From assembly GCA_038207625.1 (NCBI GenBank), contig JBBQZO010000017.1:1-64000 (forward strand): a stretch of DNA of 64,000 nt, in the 5' to 3' direction. Shown here one piece after another: positions 60,395-64,000 of the stretch. A program made the translations under genes and the position numbers. Source of the stretch: JBBQZO01 sp038207625. GTDB taxonomy: Bacteria; Pseudomonadota; Gammaproteobacteria; Burkholderiales; Burkholderiaceae_D. Every line of letters begins with the position of its first letter. Position 1 is the first letter of the stretch. The notes under the pieces are model-generated. The model saw nothing but the letters and a program-made list of their open reading frames with translations. It was not told the DNA's origin and ran no database searches.

Positions 60395-60928
60395 ATGGCT
60401 ATGTTGTCTTTCATTGAGCGCGTCCTGTGCGCCGGCCTTGCCCTGTGCCTGGCCAGCGGCGCGGCGCGCGCGTCCGAGCCGGAACCGTTCGGCCTGATCG
60501 AGTCCAAGCCGCTCAACGAACTGTGGCTCAATGCCGGTTTTTACTCGTATCACACGCAGCGCGACAAGGGTTTGAACGACCGCAATCCGGGCCTGGGCGC
60601 CGAATGGCGTTTTTCCAGCGTCGGCGCGCTCACAGCTGGGCGCTTTTACAACAGCGACCGGCTCTACTCGAACTATGCGGGCGCGTATTACCAGCCAATT
60701 GCTGTCGGTCCGATGCGCCTGGGCTTGGTCGCCGGCGCCTTCGACGGCTATCCGCACATGAAAAACGGCGGCTGGTTTCTGGCCGCCATCCCGGTCCTCA
60801 GCATCGACTACCAGCGCGTCGGCCTGAACCTGTCGTTCGTTCCCAGTTACCGGGATCGGCTGTATGGCGCGATCTCGTTCCAGCTCAAGTTCAAGCTGTT
60901 CGACAAAACCGCAGGGGCGTCCGAGTAA
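60395..60928 (+). CDS. PagP-like outer-membrane beta-barrel protein
   Basis: A 177-residue protein. ATG 60395 follows AGAGGA, with signal peptide MAMLSFIERVLCAGLALCLA...ARA. The mature part shows the PagP arrangement: ELWLNAGFYSYHTQRDKGLN (with a His in the PagP His33 region), NPGLGAEWRF, then PIAVGPMRLGLVAGAFDGYP, FLAAIPVLSIDYQRVGLNL and FVPSYRDRLYGAISFQLKF, ending in strands. PagP adds palmitate to lipid A. Overall identity is low, so the enzymatic role is an inference; it could be a structural barrel of unknown activity. Confidence 0.7.
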   Translation: MAMLSFIERVLCAGLALCLASGAARASEPEPFGLIESKPLNELWLNAGFYSYHTQRDKGLNDRNPGLGAEWRFSSVGALTAGRFYNSDRLYSNYAGAYYQPIAVGPMRLGLVAGAFDGYPHMKNGGWFLAAIPVLSIDYQRVGLNLSFVPSYRDRLYGAISFQLKFKLFDKTAGASE

Positions 60929-60996
60929 AGTTCAAGCGCGCAGCGCGCAAGCCTGACGAGCGGCGCATCCGCGAGCAGACAGCGCCCGCCCCACGC

Positions 60997-62577
60997 TCAA
61001 GCGCGCAGCGCGCTATGCGCCACGCGCCGGTTGTAAGCGACACCGGCCAGCGCGGCCAGCACGCCCATGCCCAGCACCGCCAGCGCCGTGCCGGCAGTGG
61101 CCGAACCGTTGAAGGCGAGTACGTCAAAGGCCGGCACCGCGTGTGCGCTCAGCGCCAGATACACCATCAGCATGAACAGCGCCACGAAGGTGCGCGGTGT
61201 GCCTGTGCAGCGTCCCAGCAGACTGGCCACGGCCGACACGCAGACCACACCGGCCAGCAGTGCGCCGGCGCGCAGCGGGTCGAGAACGCTCCAGCGCAGC
61301 GCGATCACACCGACAAACATCAGGCCGATCAGCATCGTCGCGGCCAGCTGGCGCGCATAACGACGCGGCGCGCCGCCCGGCAGCGCGCCGGTCATGTCCA
61401 GCGCACTGGCCTGGAAATCGCGGGTGGACAGGTCGGCCACCAGCACACCCCAGAACGCGACGATGGCCGTCAGCACGGCGCCCAGGCTGGCCGTGGGCGC
61501 CAGCAGCGAGCCGGCCAGGGCCGCGATCAGCGCGGCCACCGCGCTGGGCGAGGCGGCCAGCGTCAAGGCCACGTCGGCCAGCACCTGGCCGGCCAGGCCG
61601 GGCAGCGCGCCGGCCAGCCGGAACAGCGGCGCGCTCAGGCGCGACAGCGGACGCAGCCAGCTGTCGAGCAGCGCCAGCGGCGAGCGGCGCAGCCGCGCAC
61701 TGGACGCCTTGACGCGGTCCGGCGAATAGCGGTGAAACAGCACACAGGCCGGCGCCAGGGGCAGCAGCGCCAGCACGGCGGCCGCGCAACGCAAGGCCAC
61801 CGCTTGCGCGCTCCAGAACAGATTCGGTACCAGCAGCGGCGCCAGGCGCGCATCGAAGGGGTGCGAGCCGATTGCGATATTGTTGGTGTGCAGATGCAGT
61901 TTCAGATTGCTCAGCGCAATCGTCACGCCGGAGAAGTCGAACGCCATCCCATAGCGCAGCGTGGCGTCGGTGTCGTGCCCGAGCATGCCGACGAAGGAGC
62001 ACAGCGCGATCCACACAAAGAAGTACAACACGTCGCCGGCCTTGCCCATCAGCGGCGCAAAGCTGTCGAACAGCGTCGCGCAGGCGGCGCTGAACATCAG
62101 CGCCGGCAGCAGCAACAAGATGTAGGTGCTCAGATACACCCACAGCGCCAGCGGTTCGCTGCTGCGCAGCAGGTGGCAAAACAGCATCGAAGCGGTGAAC
62201 GCGCCGGCCAGCGCCAGCAGATACAGCAGCGCGCCCAGCCAGCGGCTGAACACGAACTGCGCGCTGCCGATCCGGCTCGCGCCAATCACCAGCCCGACGC
62301 CGCTGCGGATGTCCTCGCCGACCCGTCCGCGCACCAGATAGAAACTGCCCAGCGTGAATATCAGTCCAAACGGAATCGCGCTGCCGAGCGCCAGCGCCGC
62401 GCTGGTGTACAGCATACGCGCGTGCTCGACGACGATCATCGAGCGCCCGCCGGCCGGATCCGGTATCAGCATCAGGCCGATCGAGGCCACCACCAGCAGC
62501 GCCACCAGCGTCGACGTGCGGCGCAGGCGCAAACGCATCTCGTTCCACACCAGCACGCCGAACAGGCGCGCGTTCAT
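60997..62577 (-). CDS. ABC-2-type permease, large
   Basis: A 526-residue membrane protein from ATG 62577 with about twelve hydrophobic segments in two blocks (FGVLVWNEMRLRLRRTSTLV start, then RCAAAVLALLPLAPACV and beyond). The start overlaps the ATPase stop by 4 nt (ATGA at 62574-62577). The layout, a double-length permease next to a single ATPase, is that of ABC-2 exporters. Substrate unknown. Confidence 0.85.
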   Translation of the reverse strand: MNARLFGVLVWNEMRLRLRRTSTLVALLVVASIGLMLIPDPAGGRSMIVVEHARMLYTSAALALGSAIPFGLIFTLGSFYLVRGRVGEDIRSGVGLVIGASRIGSAQFVFSRWLGALLYLLALAGAFTASMLFCHLLRSSEPLALWVYLSTYILLLLPALMFSAACATLFDSFAPLMGKAGDVLYFFVWIALCSFVGMLGHDTDATLRYGMAFDFSGVTIALSNLKLHLHTNNIAIGSHPFDARLAPLLVPNLFWSAQAVALRCAAAVLALLPLAPACVLFHRYSPDRVKASSARLRRSPLALLDSWLRPLSRLSAPLFRLAGALPGLAGQVLADVALTLAASPSAVAALIAALAGSLLAPTASLGAVLTAIVAFWGVLVADLSTRDFQASALDMTGALPGGAPRRYARQLAATMLIGLMFVGVIALRWSVLDPLRAGALLAGVVCVSAVASLLGRCTGTPRTFVALFMLMVYLALSAHAVPAFDVLAFNGSATAGTALAVLGMGVLAALAGVAYNRRVAHSALRA

Positions 62578-63443
62578 GCCGCCAGCTCCTGCTGCGCGTA
62601 ACGCTGTGCCATCAGCGCCTCTTCCAGGCTGGGCTCGACATGCAGCGCGCCCTGGCAAGGCGACTCGGGATGGGCGATGCGCAGGCTGACCCGGCCGCCC
62701 TGACGCTGCGCGTGCAGCACATGCACCTGGTGGCGCAGCACCTCGTAGTGGGCCGTGTCGACCTGCACCGCCCACACCTGGCCGCGCGCCAGGCCGAGCA
62801 TCGCGTCCGGCGTCTCGAAGGCGATCAGCTTACCGGCACGCATGATGGCCAGCTCGCTGGCGATGCTCTCGACGTCGGACACGATGTGGGTCGACATGAT
62901 GACCAGCTTATTGAAGCCCAGTTCGGCGAGCAGGTTGCGAAAGCGCAGCCGCTCCTCCGGGTCCAGGCCCGCTGTCGGCTCGTCGACGATCAGGATGTCC
63001 GGGTCATTGAGCAGTGCCTGGGCGATGCCCAGCCGGCGTTTCATGCCGCCCGAAAAACTGGCAGCCGGACGGCGCGCATGCTCGTGCAGGTTGACCAGTT
63101 CGAGCAGGTGCTCGATGCGCGCCGGGTCGCGCACCCCTTTCAGGGCGGCGAAATACTGCATGAATTCGAGCGCCGTCAGGTTCGGATACACCCCGAAGTC
63201 CTGCGGCAAAAAACCCAGCCGGCCGCGGATCGCGTCGGGCTGCTTGACGATGTCGATGCCGTTGAACAGGATCTGCCCGCTGCTCGGTCGGGTCAGCGTG
63301 GCAATCATCTGCATCAGGCTGGTCTTGCCGGCGCCATTATGGCCGATCAGGCCCACCACGCCGCGCTCGAGCGTGAGCGTAACATCATCGACGGCGTTGA
63401 CACCCTTGCCGTACGTTTTGACCACATTGCGAATTTCCAGCAT
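62574..63443 (-). CDS. ABC transporter ATPase
   Basis: A 289-residue ATPase from ATG 63443 with AGGA 10 nt upstream. Walker A GHNGAGKTS, Q-loop FLPQDFGVYPNLT, signature FSGGMKRRLGIAQALL, Walker B ILIVDEPTAGLDP and the H-loop STHIVSDVE are all present. The extra C-terminal domain (~75 residues) is common in ABC-2 exporters. It forms a pair with the permease encoded next. Confidence 0.93.
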   Translation of the reverse strand: MLEIRNVVKTYGKGVNAVDDVTLTLERGVVGLIGHNGAGKTSLMQMIATLTRPSSGQILFNGIDIVKQPDAIRGRLGFLPQDFGVYPNLTALEFMQYFAALKGVRDPARIEHLLELVNLHEHARRPAASFSGGMKRRLGIAQALLNDPDILIVDEPTAGLDPEERLRFRNLLAELGFNKLVIMSTHIVSDVESIASELAIMRAGKLIAFETPDAMLGLARGQVWAVQVDTAHYEVLRHQVHVLHAQRQGGRVSLRIAHPESPCQGALHVEPSLEEALMAQRYAQQELAA

Positions 63444-63683
63444 GTCGAATCCTCCAATGACGCCACGATATCGCAAAGCGGCGCCGCCACCGCGAAGAAT
63501 CGGATGGAGCGCCGAATTGGCAGCATGGAACGCCGATTTTGCACCTTCACCGAGGCCCGCAGCGGTGCCCCGCGCGCATCGCCACCAAGGCCGCGCTCGT
63601 CAACGTCGCCTCGGGGTAAAATTTATCGTTATACTGGCATTTCCACCCTGCAACAAGAATATAATTGCTGTCGGCATTCCGCA

Positions 63684-63689
63684 TATAAT
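63684..63689 (+). promoter_or_regulatory. Likely -10 element (TATAAT)
   Basis: A consensus TATAAT lies 34 bp upstream of the ATG at 63723, in a short A+T-rich stretch. No convincing -35 sequence is at the right spacing, so this is tentative. Confidence 0.4.
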
Positions 63690-63722
63690 GACTATGGCGT
63701 AGGGTGTTTAGCAAGGGAAACA

Positions 63723-64000
63723 ATGTTGGCTGGCTCGAAAGACATGTCGCTAATACGGATCAGCATCGCGCTGGTGTTGCTTTGCTGTGTCCCGCGCGCG
63801 GGGCTATGCCAAAGCCCGCTCGACGCCCAACTGGCCGAGCTGCGCGAGAGCGCCCGTTACGTCCCCGAAAAAGCCCAGGTGACCTTGCTGCAGTTGGAGG
63901 CCCAGGCGCGCGCCGCCGGCGTGCCCACCCGCGCCGAATTCATCAGCCAGCTGGCGCTGACCTACATGCGCATCGGACAGCGCGACAAGGCCCTGCTGCT
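63723..64000 (+). CDS. Secreted helical-repeat protein N-terminus (3' partial)
   Basis: A frame from ATG 63723, with AGGGAAAC just upstream, running off the window. The first 30 residues are a signal peptide (LIRISIALVLLCCVPRAGLC), then helical TPR-like sequence (LDAQLAELRESARYVPEKAQ, LLQLEAQARAAGVPTRAEFI, QLALTYMRIGQRDKALLL). In related bacteria such N-termini are often the sensor part of GGDEF or kinase proteins, but no output domain is visible here. Confidence 0.7.
   Translation, partial: MLAGSKDMSLIRISIALVLLCCVPRAGLCQSPLDAQLAELRESARYVPEKAQVTLLQLEAQARAAGVPTRAEFISQLALTYMRIGQRDKALL

Noticed and set aside
60427..62601. A 724-codon plus-strand frame rich in Gln/Arg/His
   Set aside because: It overlaps both the PagP-like gene and the ABC permease in other frames and has shadow-like composition.

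Overview
The window is G+C-rich DNA from a betaproteobacterium, most likely an Oxalobacteraceae of the Massilia/Duganella/Janthinobacterium type. This is inferred from gene content: two Glk-RpiR fusion proteins, a PEP-CTERM protein, TonB-dependent starch uptake with SLC45-like MFS sugar carriers, a phasin and a CheR-tethered chemoreceptor. No rRNA or tRNA gene, CRISPR array or replication origin was seen.

Layout. 0-6.8 kb is an accessory zone. It holds an A+T-richer RHS toxin tip with a candidate immunity gene, decayed fragments, a short tandem repeat, a predicted membrane/TPR protein, and a graveyard of insertion sequences (IS1182-like and IS5-like pseudogenes fused end to end). A 66-bp repeat flanks most of this zone (2011 and 6728). 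7-8.6 kb carries an EamA transporter and a PEP-CTERM protein.

8.8-47.9 kb is a dispersed starch/maltodextrin system: two glucokinase-RpiR fusions, a GH13 alpha-glucosidase, a secreted pullulanase-type debranching enzyme, a secreted GH13 alpha-amylase, a GH31 alpha-glucosidase, two MFS carriers, a TonB-dependent receptor, a secreted GH133-like debranching enzyme and a large secreted six-hairpin protein of unassigned family. It is interrupted by unrelated genes: a Cache/hydrolase/receiver trio, an Ig-like lipoprotein, a VOC protein, VapBC, two orphans, and a housekeeping block from 31.5 to 39 kb (cupin, DUF2269, DoxX, saccharopine-dehydrogenase-like, DEAD-box helicase, homoserine dehydrogenase, DUF4337).

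The main observation is a 15-bp palindrome, TGTAGT-N3-ACTACA. It occurs with 0 to 3 mismatches, singly or in pairs, in the upstream regions of the starch transcription units (12.6, 14.6, 30.0, 42.2 and 42.5 kb). It resembles the operator of the RpiR-family regulator HexR, so the two Glk-RpiR fusions are the obvious candidate regulators. The inferred pathway is outer-membrane uptake by the TonB receptor, periplasmic cleavage by amylase, pullulanase, GH133 and GH31 enzymes, import of glucose/maltose by the MFS carriers, cytoplasmic GH13 cleavage, and phosphorylation by a glucokinase that is itself fused to the regulator.

47.9-64 kb is mostly ordinary chromosome: a chemoreceptor, two GNAT acetyltransferases, a YHYH-SCO copper-related pair, a cytosine-deaminase-like amidohydrolase, a phasin with a long Ala/Pro/Lys tail, an MdlAB-like ABC exporter pair, a PagP-like barrel, an ABC-2 exporter pair and the start of a secreted helical protein cut by the window edge.
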